A stretch of DNA of 64,000 bases, taken from the NCBI GenBank assembly GCA_025666215.1, contig CP102593.1, positions 4,539,001-4,603,000 on the forward strand. The letters are read 5' to 3'. Numbering within the stretch: the stretch's first letter is position 1; every line of letters starts with the position of its first letter. Shown one piece after another: positions 1 through 10,255 of this stretch. Made by a program: the position numbers and the translations under genes. The DNA comes from Xanthomonas campestris pv. phormiicola (GTDB lineage: Bacteria > Pseudomonadota > Gammaproteobacteria > Xanthomonadales > Xanthomonadaceae). The notes beneath the pieces were generated by a model. That model did no database searches. It had not been told where the DNA came from and saw only the letters and a list, made by a program, of their open reading frames with translations.

Positions 1-1792
1 CTTCGCCGCCGTGCGCGCGGGCCAGGCCGGCCACGTCCTGCGGCACGTACCAGGAATACTGCCAGGCGTTGCCTTCGGTGTAGTCGCTGCCGTAGCCGCT
101 GGCGCTGGGATCGAACGGTTCGCGGAAGCTGCCGTCGCGCTTGCGCGCACGCATGAAGCCAGTGCTGGCGTCGAAGGCGTGCTGCCAGTTGCCGGCGCGC
201 TTGCCGAATTCGCTGGCCACCTCGCTGCGCCCCATCGCCTGCGCCATGCGTGCGATGGTCCAGTCGTCGAACGCGTACTCCAGGGTCTTGGACGCGGCCT
301 CGCCTTCCTCGTCGATCGGCACGTAGCCCAGTTCGCGGTACTGGGCGATGCCGTCGTACGGGCCGTAGTCGGCGCTGGCGACCATGGCCTCCAGCGCGGC
401 GCTGGTGTCGTAGCCGCGGATGCCCTTCATGTAGGCATCGGCGATCACCGGCACGGCGTGGTAGCCGATCATGCACCAGGTCTCCAGGCCCTGGAACGAC
501 CACACCGGCAGCACGCCGTACGGGCTGTTCTTGCGGTGCGCGAGCAGCGAATTGACGATGTCGTTGGTGCGCTGTGGCGGCTGCACCAGGGTCAGCAACG
601 GATGCAGCGCGCGGTAGGTATCCCACAGCGAGAACGTCGAATAGTTGGTGTAGCCCGTGGCCTGGTGCACGGCGTTGTCCGGCCCGCGATAGCGGCCGTC
701 GCTGTCCATGAACAGGGTCGGGCCGAGCAGGCTGTGGTACAGCGCGGTGTAGAACTGGGTGCGCTGCGGCGGCGGCGCGTCCACTTCCACGGCACCCAAG
801 GCCTGCGCCCACTGCGCGCGCGCGGCGCGGCGCACGCCGTCGAAGTTCCAGCCCGGCACCTCGGCGTCGAGGTTGGCGATGGCGCTGTCCTCGCTGACCG
901 GCGAGATCGACACCTTCACCAGCAGCGGCTCGCGCGTGGCCTGGCCGAAGTCGAAGCTGGCCACCAGCTGGCGGCCTTCGATCTGCGCGCGCTGCGCCGG
1001 ATCGTTGTCGCCCGGTGGCGGAAAGCCCTTGTAGGGGATGTCCTGCTCGGTGTTGTGCAAGGCATGGCCGCGCAGCGGCTGCGAGAAGCGCAGCGCGAAG
1101 TACAGCTGCCGCCCCGGCGCCCAGCCACGGGTTTCGCGGAAGCCGGTGACGGTACCGTCGGCGCGCACGCGCAGCCGCGACCAGCTGATCTTGCCCGGGT
1201 AGTCGTACAGGCTGGTGCGCAGGTCCAGCAGCACGTGCGCCGGCTGGCCCATGGGGAAGGTGTAGCGGTGCACGCCGGCGCGCGCGCTGGCGGTGAGTTC
1301 GGCGCGCACCTTGTAGTCGTCCAGGGTCACCGCGTAGTAGCCGGGCTCGGCGCGTTCGTCGTCGTGGCGGAAGCGCGAGCTGTAGCCGCTGCCGGGTGTG
1401 TCCGGATCGCCGCGCTCCAGCCGCACCGCGCCGCTGATCGGCATCAGCAGCACGTCGCCTAGGTCGGAATGGCCGGTGCCGGAGAAGTGGGTGTGCGAGA
1501 AGCCGACCAGGCTGCGGTCGTCGTAGCGGTAGCCGGCGGCCCAGCCGTAGGCGTCCTTGCGCGGCTGGATGCGCGTGTCCGGGCTCAGCTGGACCATGCC
1601 GAACGGCACCGTGGCGCCGGGATAGGTATGGCCTTCGCCGCCGGTGCCGATGAACGGGTCCACCGCGGCGACGGCGCGCTCACCGGGGCTGGCGGCACTG
1701 GCCAGGGCCTGCTTGGTGGCGGCGTGCGCCGCCGGCCAGACGGCGGCGAGCAGCAGCGCGACGGCCGCGCGCTGAGTCCAGGTGTTGGGCAT
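1..1792 (-). CDS. GH92 family alpha-mannosidase, secreted (3' end outside window)
   Basis: This is the N-terminal 597 residues of a glycoside hydrolase family 92 exo-alpha-mannosidase; the C-terminus lies beyond the window edge (family members are usually 750-800 aa). Residues 1-26 form a signal peptide ending AAHA, so the enzyme is probably periplasmic or secreted. GH92 hallmarks are DPFIGTGGEGH near residue 48, VPFGMVQLSPDT, GFSHTHFSGTGHSDLGD and SLWDTYRALHPL in the helical domain. The catalytic acidic residues of the family lie further C-terminal and cannot be checked. Family enzymes trim alpha-linked mannose from N-glycans or mannans with calcium. It is divergent from a LacI regulator, a sugar permease and an isomerase, which together suggest mannoside uptake and conversion to fructose. 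Start ATG at 1792. Confidence 0.95.
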   Translation of the reverse strand, partial: MPNTWTQRAAVALLLAAVWPAAHAATKQALASAASPGERAVAAVDPFIGTGGEGHTYPGATVPFGMVQLSPDTRIQPRKDAYGWAAGYRYDDRSLVGFSHTHFSGTGHSDLGDVLLMPISGAVRLERGDPDTPGSGYSSRFRHDDERAEPGYYAVTLDDYKVRAELTASARAGVHRYTFPMGQPAHVLLDLRTSLYDYPGKISWSRLRVRADGTVTGFRETRGWAPGRQLYFALRFSQPLRGHALHNTEQDIPYKGFPPPGDNDPAQRAQIEGRQLVASFDFGQATREPLLVKVSISPVSEDSAIANLDAEVPGWNFDGVRRAARAQWAQALGAVEVDAPPPQRTQFYTALYHSLLGPTLFMDSDGRYRGPDNAVHQATGYTNYSTFSLWDTYRALHPLLTLVQPPQRTNDIVNSLLAHRKNSPYGVLPVWSFQGLETWCMIGYHAVPVIADAYMKGIRGYDTSAALEAMVASADYGPYDGIAQYRELGYVPIDEEGEAASKTLEYAFDDWTIARMAQAMGRSEVASEFGKRAGNWQHAFDASTGFMRARKRDGSFREPFDPSASGYGSDYTEGNAWQYSWYVPQDVAGLARAHGGE

Positions 1793-1847
1793 TGCCTGTT
1801 TCCCCGGTCGAATCGGTCCAAGAAACGGATACCACAAAAGCCGTCCT

Positions 1848-1871
1848 GCATTTTGCTGCACTGCAAAATGC
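1848..1871. promoter_or_regulatory. Perfect inverted repeat between GH92 and lacI genes (candidate operator)
   Basis: Arms GCATTTTGC and GCAAAATGC are perfect reverse complements separated by six bases. The repeat sits 56-79 bases upstream of the mannosidase ATG and about 55 bases upstream of the regulator start, where an operator for the divergent genes would be expected. Its core TGCTGCACTGCAAAA (1854-1868) also matches 13 of 15 positions of the PhaR-like site upstream of the phasin gene at 36776. Which protein binds it is inference. Confidence 0.5.
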
Positions 1872-1906
1872 GTAGCGGATCACGACGGCGCAGGATGGGC
1901 GGCCTT

Positions 1907-1920
1907 TTGAACCGGTCTAA
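1907..1920. promoter_or_regulatory. LacI-type operator candidate TTGAACCGGTCTAA
   Basis: This is an imperfect palindrome (five of seven half-site positions symmetric) with the central CCGG/CG step usual for LacI-family operators, placed immediately before the GTG start of the LacI gene. A related half, TTGGACCG, occurs on the minus strand near 1813-1820 closer to the mannosidase gene. Autoregulation plus control of the divergent mannosidase would fit. The assignment rests on position and symmetry only. Confidence 0.4.
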
Positions 1921-1925
1921 TCGCC

Positions 1926-2975
1926 GTGCCGTCGTCCCCCGCCGACAAACGCGTCACCGTGTCCGACATCGCCGCCGCCTGCGGCGTGTCGCGGGCGACC
2001 GTGTCGCTGGTGCTGCGCAACAGCCCGCTGGTGCATGCGGACACGCGCGCGCGGGTGGCGGCGGAGATCGCGCGGCAGGGCTACGTCTACCACCGCGGCG
2101 CGGCCAGCCTGCGCGGGCGCGCCTCCAATGCGGTGGCGCTGGTGGTCAACGACCTGGCCAATCCGTTCTTCGCCGAATTCGCCGGCGGCGTGGACGCGGC
2201 GCTGGCCGAGGCCGGCTACGTGATGCTGATGGGCAGCACCGGCGAATCGCCGGAGCGCCAGCACAGCGTGCTGGCCTCGCTGATCGAACACCAGCCGGCG
2301 GCGCTGATCCTGTCGCCGACCGAGAACACCGACGCGGCACGGCTGCGCCAGTTGCTCGGCACGCGGCTGCCGGTGCTGCTGTTCAACCGCGCGCTGGACG
2401 GCGACTGGCCGCTGCTGGCGCTGGACAACCGCCGCGGCGCACGCCTGGCCACCGAGCACTTGCTGGCGCTGGGCCACCGCGCGATCGCGTTCTTCGGCGG
2501 CCACCGCCAGTCCAGTTCCTGCGCCGAACGCCGCGCCGGCTACTGCGACGCGCTGGCCGCCGCCGGCATCGCCGCCGATCCGGCGTGGCTGATCGAATGC
2601 GCGCCGACCCGGCTGGACGCCGCGCGCCAGGCCGGCGCGCTGTGCGTGCGCGATCCCTTGCCGACCGCGCTGGTCTGCTACAACGACGTGGTCGCGCTGG
2701 GCCTGGCCAGCGGCCTGGCCGAACGCGGCCGCCACGCCGGCCGCGACTATGCGCTGATCGGCTTCGACGACATCGCCGAAGCCGCCGTCGCCACCCCGCC
2801 GCTGTCCACCGTCGCGGTCGCCCCGCGCGAACGCGGCATGCAGGCCGCGCAGCTGGTGCTGGACGCGCTGCGCCAGCAACGGTCACTGCCTGCGCTTACC
2901 ATCGCCCCGTCCCGGCTGTGCCTGCGCGCCAGCAGCCGGGTCGTCCTATCGTCCGTTCCCGGAGTCGCTGCATGA
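1926..2975 (+). CDS. LacI family transcriptional regulator of mannoside cluster
   Basis: A 349-residue LacI/GalR repressor. The N-terminal helix-turn-helix is VSDIAAACGVSRATVSLVL (about residues 11-30), followed by the hinge ASLRGRASNAVALVV and a periplasmic-binding-protein-like sugar-sensing domain to about residue 340 (NPFFAEFAGG, GFDDIAEA). It starts at GTG 1926; no good ribosome site is visible. The 3' end overlaps the permease start by four bases (ATGA), so the two are probably translationally coupled. The effector is unknown; the neighbours point to mannose or a mannoside (ManR-like). Regulation of the divergent GH92 gene is likely through the palindromes at 1848-1920. Confidence 0.93.
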   Translation: MPSSPADKRVTVSDIAAACGVSRATVSLVLRNSPLVHADTRARVAAEIARQGYVYHRGAASLRGRASNAVALVVNDLANPFFAEFAGGVDAALAEAGYVMLMGSTGESPERQHSVLASLIEHQPAALILSPTENTDAARLRQLLGTRLPVLLFNRALDGDWPLLALDNRRGARLATEHLLALGHRAIAFFGGHRQSSSCAERRAGYCDALAAAGIAADPAWLIECAPTRLDAARQAGALCVRDPLPTALVCYNDVVALGLASGLAERGRHAGRDYALIGFDDIAEAAVATPPLSTVAVAPRERGMQAAQLVLDALRQQRSLPALTIAPSRLCLRASSRVVLSSVPGVAA

Positions 2976-4276
2976 GCCGTCGTCCGCTGTCCAACACTGC
3001 CGCCATCGCGGTGGTCAGCATGATCTTCTTCACCTGGGGCGGGTTGACCAGCCTCAACGATGTGCTGATCCCGCATCTGAAAGCCGTGTTCCAGATGAAC
3101 TACGCGCAGTCGATGCTGATCCAGTTCACCTTCTTCGGCGCGTACTTCCTGATGTCGCTGCCGGCCGGTGCGGTGGTGGCGCGGACCGGCTACAAGGCCA
3201 GCATCGTGATCGGCCTGGTGGTCGCGGCGATCGGCGCGGCGATGTTCTATCCGGCGGCGCGGCTGCCGTCGTATCCGCTGTTCCTGACCGCGCTGTTCGT
3301 GCTGGCCAGCGGCATCACCCTGCTGCAGGTGGCGGCCAATCCGTACATCAGCCTGATCGGCGAACCGAGCAAGGCGCCGAGCCGGCTGAACTTCGCGCAG
3401 GCGCTGAATTCGCTGGGCACCACCGTGTTCCCGCTGCTGATCGGCCCACTGATCCTGGCCACCGCGGTGCTGTCGGCCGACAAGATCGCGGCGATGAGCG
3501 CGCTCGAACAGGCGGCCTATCGCGGCGCGCAGGCGCAATCGGTGCAGGTGCCGTACCTGCTGCTGGCCGGCGGCCTGTTACTGCTGGCGGTGTTCGTGCT
3601 GGTGATGCGCATTCCCTCGCTGCGCGAAGACGATGCCGGCAGCGCCGAATCGCATCACAGCTTCGGCGATGCGCTGCGCCAGTCGCACCTGCTGTGGGGC
3701 GTGGTGGCGATCTTCATGTACGTCGGCGCGGAAGTGTCGATCGGCAGCTTCCTGATCAACTACATCTCCGGCCCGACCACCGGCGGCCTGACCGAAGCCA
3801 CCGCCAGCCGCTACCTGGCGTTCTACTGGGGCGGCGCGATGGTCGGCCGCTTCGCCGGCGCCGCGCTGCTGCAGGTGATCCCGGCGCGCAAGCTGCTGGC
3901 CGCGTTCGCCGGCGTCGCCTCGCTGCTGCTGATCGTGACCATGATCAGCACCGGCCACGTGGCGATGTGGAGCGTGATCGCGATCGGCCTGTTCAACTCG
4001 ATCATGTTCCCGACCATCTTCACCGTGGCCATCGAACGCCTGGGCCCGCTGACCAGCAAGGCCTCGAGCCTGCTGATCATGGGCATCGTCGGTGGCGCGC
4101 TGGTGCCGCTGGCGCAGGGCGCATTGGCCGACGTGGTCGGCATCCAGCACGCCTTCGTGATCCCGCTGCTGTGCTACGCCTACATCCTCTGGTACGGCCT
4201 GCGCGGCTCGCGGCTGTCGGCCAACCTGCCGGCCGAGGCGCCGGGCGCCAAGCCGGTGGCGCGCGCGATGCATTGA
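2972..4276 (+). CDS. MFS sugar permease, FucP/GluP type
   Basis: A 434-residue inner-membrane major facilitator transporter of the L-fucose/glucose/galactose:H+ symporter group, with about 12 hydrophobic segments. Characteristic stretches are MIFFTWGGLTSLNDVLIPHL in TM1, LQVAANPYISLIG, SRLNFAQALNSLGT and FNSIMFPTIFTVAIERLG. The start ATG 2972 overlaps the lacI stop, and only about 70 bases separate it from the downstream epimerase gene, indicating one operon. By context it probably brings mannose or a small mannoside into the cell. Substrate specificity cannot be read from sequence. Confidence 0.92.
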   Translation: MSRRPLSNTAAIAVVSMIFFTWGGLTSLNDVLIPHLKAVFQMNYAQSMLIQFTFFGAYFLMSLPAGAVVARTGYKASIVIGLVVAAIGAAMFYPAARLPSYPLFLTALFVLASGITLLQVAANPYISLIGEPSKAPSRLNFAQALNSLGTTVFPLLIGPLILATAVLSADKIAAMSALEQAAYRGAQAQSVQVPYLLLAGGLLLLAVFVLVMRIPSLREDDAGSAESHHSFGDALRQSHLLWGVVAIFMYVGAEVSIGSFLINYISGPTTGGLTEATASRYLAFYWGGAMVGRFAGAALLQVIPARKLLAAFAGVASLLLIVTMISTGHVAMWSVIAIGLFNSIMFPTIFTVAIERLGPLTSKASSLLIMGIVGGALVPLAQGALADVVGIQHAFVIPLLCYAYILWYGLRGSRLSANLPAEAPGAKPVARAMH

Positions 4277-4349
4277 TGCGCGAAACGGGCGCGGCGGCGC
4301 GTTGCCGCCGCGCCCTGCGCGTGCCCGTCCCTCCCCTTCCCCCACTCAC

Positions 4350-5654
4350 ATGGCTCCCAGCGACCGCATGAACCTGCCTGCCACGCCCCTGCCCGACTTC
4401 GCCGATGCCGCCGTGCTGCGCGCGCATATCGCCGACACCATGGCCTTCTACCATCCGCGCGCGATCGATCCGGCCGGCGGCTTCTTCCACTATTTCCGCG
4501 ACGACGGAAGCGTGTACGACGCCGGCCACCGCCACCTGGTCAGCAGCACCCGCTTCGTCTTCAACTACGCGATGGCGGCGAACGAATTCGCCGATTCGCC
4601 GCTGGCCGCCGAGTACCTGGACGCCGCGCGCCACGGCCTGCGCTACCTGCGCGAGGTGCACCGCGATACCGCCAGCGGCGGCTACGTGTGGACCCTGCGC
4701 GACGGCGTCGCCGAGGACCGCACCCAGCACGCCTACGGCGCCGCCTTCGTGCTGCTGGCCTATTCCACCGCGAAGAAGGCCGGCCTCGACACCGACGCGT
4801 GGATGGACGAGACCTGGCAGCTGCTGGAAACCCGCTACTGGGACGCCGCCGCCGGCCTGTACCGCGACGAGGCCACGCCGGAGTGGCAGTTCTCCAGCTA
4901 CCGCGGGCAGAACGCCAACATGCACCTGTGCGAGGCGCTGATCGCCGCCTACGAGGCCAACACCGAACCGCGCTACCTGCAGCGCGCGCTGCTGCTCGCC
5001 GACCACATCACCCGCCGCCAGGCCGCGCTGGCCGGCGGCCTGGTGTGGGAGCACTACGATGCGAACTGGCAGGTGGACTGGGACTACAACCGCGACAATC
5101 CCAAGCACCTGTTCCGGCCATGGGGCTTCCAGCCCGGCCACCAGGTGGAGTGGTCGAAGCTGCTGGTGCTGCTGCAAGGGCATCTGCAGGCCGCCGAGGG
5201 CAGCGCGCCGGACTGGCTGCTGCGGACCGCCCGCCACCTGTTCGACACCGCGCTGGCGCACGGCTGGGACGCGCAATACGGCGGCATCGTCTATGGCTTC
5301 GCCTCCGGCAGCGAGGACGCGCCGGTGGTCGGCGTGCCCGACGTGGCGCGCCACCCGACCTACTTCTGCGACGACGACAAGTATTTCTGGGTGCAGGCCG
5401 AAGCGATCGCCGCCGCCGCGCGGCTGCTGGCCGCCAGCGGCGATGCGTCCTACCGCAGCGCCTACGACAGGCTGTGGGCGTATTCGTGGGAGCACCTGGT
5501 CGACCACCGCTACGGCGCCTGGTTCCGCATCCTCAGCCGCGACAACCGCAGCTACAGCGACGAGAAGAGCCCGGCCGGCAAGACCGACTACCACACCATG
5601 GGCGCCTGCCACGACGTGCTGGCGGTGATGCGCGGCAGCAAGGCGTTCGCGTAG
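4350..5654 (+). CDS. N-acylglucosamine 2-epimerase / mannose isomerase family protein
   Basis: A 434-residue cytoplasmic (alpha/alpha)6-barrel enzyme of the AGE family. Family signatures include GFFHYFRDDGSVYD, HLVSSTRFVFNYA, HAYGAAFVLLAYS, RGQNANMHLCEALIAA, GHQVEWSKLLVLL and the C-terminal DYHTMGACHDVLAVM, which carry the conserved Arg and His residues of YihS/AGE-type isomerases. With a mannosidase and a permease next door, mannose-to-fructose isomerisation is the likeliest reaction, but epimerisation of an N-acyl hexosamine cannot be excluded. ATG 4350 is used; a second in-frame ATG at 4368 is equally possible because neither has a clear Shine-Dalgarno sequence. Confidence 0.9.
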   Translation: MAPSDRMNLPATPLPDFADAAVLRAHIADTMAFYHPRAIDPAGGFFHYFRDDGSVYDAGHRHLVSSTRFVFNYAMAANEFADSPLAAEYLDAARHGLRYLREVHRDTASGGYVWTLRDGVAEDRTQHAYGAAFVLLAYSTAKKAGLDTDAWMDETWQLLETRYWDAAAGLYRDEATPEWQFSSYRGQNANMHLCEALIAAYEANTEPRYLQRALLLADHITRRQAALAGGLVWEHYDANWQVDWDYNRDNPKHLFRPWGFQPGHQVEWSKLLVLLQGHLQAAEGSAPDWLLRTARHLFDTALAHGWDAQYGGIVYGFASGSEDAPVVGVPDVARHPTYFCDDDKYFWVQAEAIAAAARLLAASGDASYRSAYDRLWAYSWEHLVDHRYGAWFRILSRDNRSYSDEKSPAGKTDYHTMGACHDVLAVMRGSKAFA

Positions 5655-5676
5655 GCGGATAGCGCGGAGATGCACT

Positions 5677-5745
5677 GTGGGAGCGACTTCAGTCGCGACG
5701 AGGCTTTACTGGGAATGCCCGTCGCGACTGAAGTCGCTCCCACAA
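5677..5745. repeat. REP-like inverted repeat (GTGG type)
   Basis: Two 25-base arms (5677-5701 and 5721-5745) are perfect reverse complements around a 19-base loop. The arm begins TGTGGGAGCGACTTCAG and ends TCGCGACG. The same hairpin recurs at 60921-60988 with one compensated base-pair change, and a GTAG relative lies at 32494-32562. Placement between the convergent epimerase and rpoD genes suggests it may also block transcription. Confidence 0.85.
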
Positions 5746-5827
5746 GGGGTGGCTGACTGCTGACATGACAGCGCATGGCTGCGGCATGCACCGCCACCAT
5801 GCGCAACATCACCAACGCCACGCCCAC

Positions 5828-5856
5828 AAAAAAGCCCCGCACCTGGCGGGGCTTTT
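5828..5856 (-). terminator. Rho-independent terminator of rpoD
   Basis: On the minus strand the stem GCCCCGC / GCGGGGC encloses a short CAGGT loop and is followed by a run of six T. It lies 23 bases past the rpoD stop codon. The A-rich left flank may make it work in both directions. Confidence 0.88.
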
Positions 5857-5878
5857 CGTTGCCGCGAACCGCGCTCGA

Positions 5879-7738
<1,860 letters not shown>

Positions 7739-7850
7739 GAGTGCTCGCGCCACCGGCAGGTAGATGAATGAGTGAACCTAGCATTATAACAGCCCGGACC
7801 GCCGCTTGCCGGACAAGGAGCGTGAATCGCTCCGCCAGGAGCGCCCCGGC

Positions 7851-8291
7851 TTAAGGCCGGAGCAGGAAAGTGACCGGGCCGTCGTTGACCAGGCTGACGA
7901 TCATATGGGCACCGAAGCGCCCGCTTTCCACCCCTGGCGGGTGCCGCTCGCGGCAGATGTCCAGCAATCGGTTGAAGCCGCGTTCAGCCTCGGCCGGCGG
8001 CGCGGCGGTGGTGAAGCTGGGGCGCATCCCCGAACCGGTGTCCGCAGCCAGGGTGAACTGGCTGACCAGCAACAGGCCGCCGCCGGTGTCGCGCAGCGAG
8101 CGGTTCATGCGCCCGCTGGCGTCGGCGAACACGCGATAGCCGAGCAGGCGCTCGGCCATGCGCTGGAACTTGGCCTCGTCGTCGCCCGGCTCCACCGCGA
8201 CCAGCGCCAGCAGGCCGGGACCGATACGGCCGACCACCGCATCGTCGACGCGGACTTCGGCTTGGCTGACGCGCTGGATCAGGGAGAGCAT
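7851..8291 (-). CDS. dtd: D-aminoacyl-tRNA deacylase
   Basis: A 146-residue DTD-family protein that removes D-amino acids (and glycine) wrongly attached to tRNA. It has the start [13 protein letters not shown], the conserved motif SQFTL (about residues 77-81) and the active-site NDGPVTF near the C-terminus. The length matches the family. The start at 8291 gives the canonical N-terminus; a longer frame upstream runs through a heptamer repeat and is unlikely to be coding. Confidence 0.96.
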   Translation of the reverse strand: MLSLIQRVSQAEVRVDDAVVGRIGPGLLALVAVEPGDDEAKFQRMAERLLGYRVFADASGRMNRSLRDTGGGLLLVSQFTLAADTGSGMRPSFTTAAPPAEAERGFNRLLDICRERHPPGVESGRFGAHMIVSLVNDGPVTFLLRP

Positions 8292-8295
8292 AGGC

Positions 8296-8318
8296 GGGAC
8301 TCGGGACTCGGGACTCGG
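8296..8318 (+). repeat. GGGACTC heptamer array (3 units)
   Basis: Three tandem GGGACTC units lie directly upstream of dtd and between it and the divergent acyltransferase gene. The array belongs to the GGGANTC heptamer family found at eight other sites in this window. Confidence 0.85.
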
Positions 8319-8449
8319 AAGCATCCGGGTTCGGTGGGGCGCTGTCACCCGCCGGGATCATGGCCGAATTGCAGCGACTGGCGAAAGCCGGGCCGTGCGC
8401 GACCGGGCCGATTCGTGACGCCGGGGCGGGCGGGTGCGGACGCGTCAAC

Positions 8450-8477
8450 CTGACGCGATCGGCGCAGCGGATAAACT
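8450..8477 (+). promoter_or_regulatory. Promoter of lipid A acyltransferase gene (leaderless mRNA predicted)
   Basis: CTGACG (8450-8455) and TAAACT (8472-8477) are separated by 16 bases, a good sigma-70 match. The predicted transcription start, about seven bases after the -10 box, coincides with the ATG at 8484, and there is no ribosome binding site in front of it. Confidence 0.5.
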
Positions 8478-8483
8478 GGGGCG

Positions 8484-9398
8484 ATGAAACCCGTAACGTT
8501 TGCGACTCTGCTGTACCGCTGCGCCACCGCCGTGGCGCGTCTGCCCTGGCCGTGGCTGCGGCGCCTGGCCGACGGCCTGGCCGGCCTGTGGCTGCGCCTG
8601 GACGCGCGCGAAAGCCGGGTCACCCGCCGCAACCTGGAGCTGGCCTATCCGGAGCTGCTGCCGAGCGAGCGCATCGCGCTGCACCGCGACGTGCTGCGCT
8701 CCACCGCGCGGCAGGCGTTCGAGACCCTGGTGCTGTGGACCCGGCCGCCGGCGCAGAACCTGGCGCGGCTGCGCCAGCGCAATGGACAGGACCTGTACGA
8801 CGCCGCGCTGGCCTCCGGCCGCGGGGTGATCGTGGCCGCGCCGCACTTCGGCAACTGGGAGCTGCTCAACCAGTGGCTGGCCTCGCGCGGGGACATCGCC
8901 ATCGTCTACCGCGCGCCGGCGTCAGACGTCGGCGACGCCTTCCTGCAGCTGGTGCGCAGCGGCGACAACGTGCGCCAGGTGCGCGCCGAGGGTCCGGCAG
9001 TGCGGCAGCTGTTCAAGGTGCTCAAGGACGGCGGTGCGGTCGGCATCCTGCCGGACCAGCAGCCCAAGGCCGGCGACGGCGTGTTCGCGCCGTTCTTCGG
9101 CGTGCCGGCGCTGACCATGACCCTGGTCAACCGGCTGGCCGAACGCACCGGCGCGATCGTGCTGTTCGCCTGGTGCGAGCGCGTCGGCAACGCACTGGAA
9201 TTCGCGCTGCACGTGCAGCCTGCGCCGGCCGCGATCGCCGACCCGGATCCGCTGCGCGCCGCGACCGCGTTGAACGAGGGCGTGGAACGGGTGGCGCGCC
9301 GCGACCCGGCGCAGTACCAGTGGACCTACAAGCGCTACACGCTGCGTCCGGATCCGGCCGAAGCCAACCCCTACGCCACGGCCAGGCACCCGCACTAG
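8484..9398 (+). CDS. Lipid A biosynthesis (lauroyl-type) acyltransferase, LpxL/HtrB family
   Basis: A 304-residue inner-membrane acyltransferase that adds a secondary acyl chain to the Kdo2-lipid A precursor. The HxxxxE catalytic motif is HFGNWE (His121), followed by DGGAVGILPDQQPKAGDGVF and PALTMTLVNRLAERTGA, both typical of the family. N-terminal residues 5-35 are hydrophobic and basic (membrane anchor). It starts at ATG 8484. Whether it is the LpxL or LpxM type cannot be decided here. Confidence 0.9.
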   Translation: MKPVTFATLLYRCATAVARLPWPWLRRLADGLAGLWLRLDARESRVTRRNLELAYPELLPSERIALHRDVLRSTARQAFETLVLWTRPPAQNLARLRQRNGQDLYDAALASGRGVIVAAPHFGNWELLNQWLASRGDIAIVYRAPASDVGDAFLQLVRSGDNVRQVRAEGPAVRQLFKVLKDGGAVGILPDQQPKAGDGVFAPFFGVPALTMTLVNRLAERTGAIVLFAWCERVGNALEFALHVQPAPAAIADPDPLRAATALNEGVERVARRDPAQYQWTYKRYTLRPDPAEANPYATARHPH

Positions 9399-9423
9399 CG
9401 GTGTCGCGCCTCCCGCGCAGCGG

Positions 9424-9945
9424 CTAGTCGTCGTGCGGGTCCGCCGGCGTGGCGAGGATGCGCTGGTAGAAGGCCAGATCCAGCCAGCGCCCGAACTTGA
9501 AGCCGGCCTCGCGCACGGTGCCGGCATGCACGAACCCCAATTGCTCGTGCAGCGCGATGCTGCCGGCGTTGCTGGCGTCGATGCCGCCCACCAGCACGTG
9601 CACGCCGCGTGCCTGCGCCGCCTCGACCAGGGCCAGCAGCAGGCGCCGCCCCAGGCCCTTGCCGCGATGGTCGCGGTGCACGTAGACCGAATGCTCGACG
9701 CTGTACTTGAACGCCGGCCAGGCGCGGAACGTGCCGTAGCTGGCGAAGCCGAGCAGGGTCCCGGCCGCATCCTCGACCCCGATCACCGGGAAACCGCCGG
9801 CACGCTTGGCCGCGAACCAGCCGGCCATGCTCTCCGGCGGACGCGGCCGGTAGTCGTACAGGGCGGTGGAATGCGCGATGGCCTCGTTGAATATCTCCAG
9901 GATCGCGGTGGCGTGGCGGTGTTCGGTGCATTCGACGAGATGCAT
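9424..9945 (-). CDS. GNAT family N-acetyltransferase (phosphinothricin-acetyltransferase-like)
   Basis: A 173-residue acetyl-CoA-dependent acetyltransferase resembling the PAT/Bar/YncA group. The features seen are IFNEAIAHSTALYDYRPR at the N-terminus, the acetyl-CoA-binding motif HRGKGLGRRLLLALVEAA (about 94-111), GGIDASNAGSIALHEQLGF and the C-terminal KFGRWLDLAFYQRIL. The natural substrate (amino acid, methionine sulfoximine or other amine) is unknown. It stands alone, convergent with the acyltransferase gene and divergent from ribA. Confidence 0.85.
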   Translation of the reverse strand: MHLVECTEHRHATAILEIFNEAIAHSTALYDYRPRPPESMAGWFAAKRAGGFPVIGVEDAAGTLLGFASYGTFRAWPAFKYSVEHSVYVHRDHRGKGLGRRLLLALVEAAQARGVHVLVGGIDASNAGSIALHEQLGFVHAGTVREAGFKFGRWLDLAFYQRILATPADPHDD

Positions 9946-10255
9946 GCGCGGCTCCTGGAAACGGGTCCTGCGTAGTAGAAATGAATCGCCCGCCCTTGAA
10001 CATGCCCGCCCCCGGCTGCCGGGCGGTCGCGGCCGCGACCGGGTGAGTGACCGCGCACAGGTGGGCGGTTGCATGCGCCGCCTGCCGTCGCGGCGCACAG
10101 TGCGTTCCATCTTGCGCAGGCTGGCGGCGCGGCCAAACCACGCGACAATGGCCGCCCGGACGCGCCGCCCCACCCGCTTCCATGCGCCGCGACCGGGGTG
10201 CGCCGTCGCCGACCAGCCTTGAAGCGGCGCCGGATATCCCCATTTGGAGTCGTGC
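9946..10255. other. 310-base intergenic region before ribA
   Basis: No gene is supported here. It holds a 16-base perfect palindrome GGTCGCGGCCGCGACC (10025-10040) and a possible -10 box ACAATG near 10145. I looked for the conserved elements of an FMN riboswitch, which precedes riboflavin genes in many bacteria, and did not see them. A ribosome site GGAG lies just upstream of the ribA ATG. Confidence 0.5.

Noticed and set aside
1469..4276. Single 935-codon frame linking the mannosidase promoter region to the permease
   Set aside because: Only the last 434 codons (from 2972) have transporter features; the upstream part lies in another frame of the lacI gene and is Arg/Ala noise.
9946..10255. 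FMN riboswitch upstream of ribA
   Set aside because: None of the conserved RFN blocks could be found on the plus strand before the ribA start.
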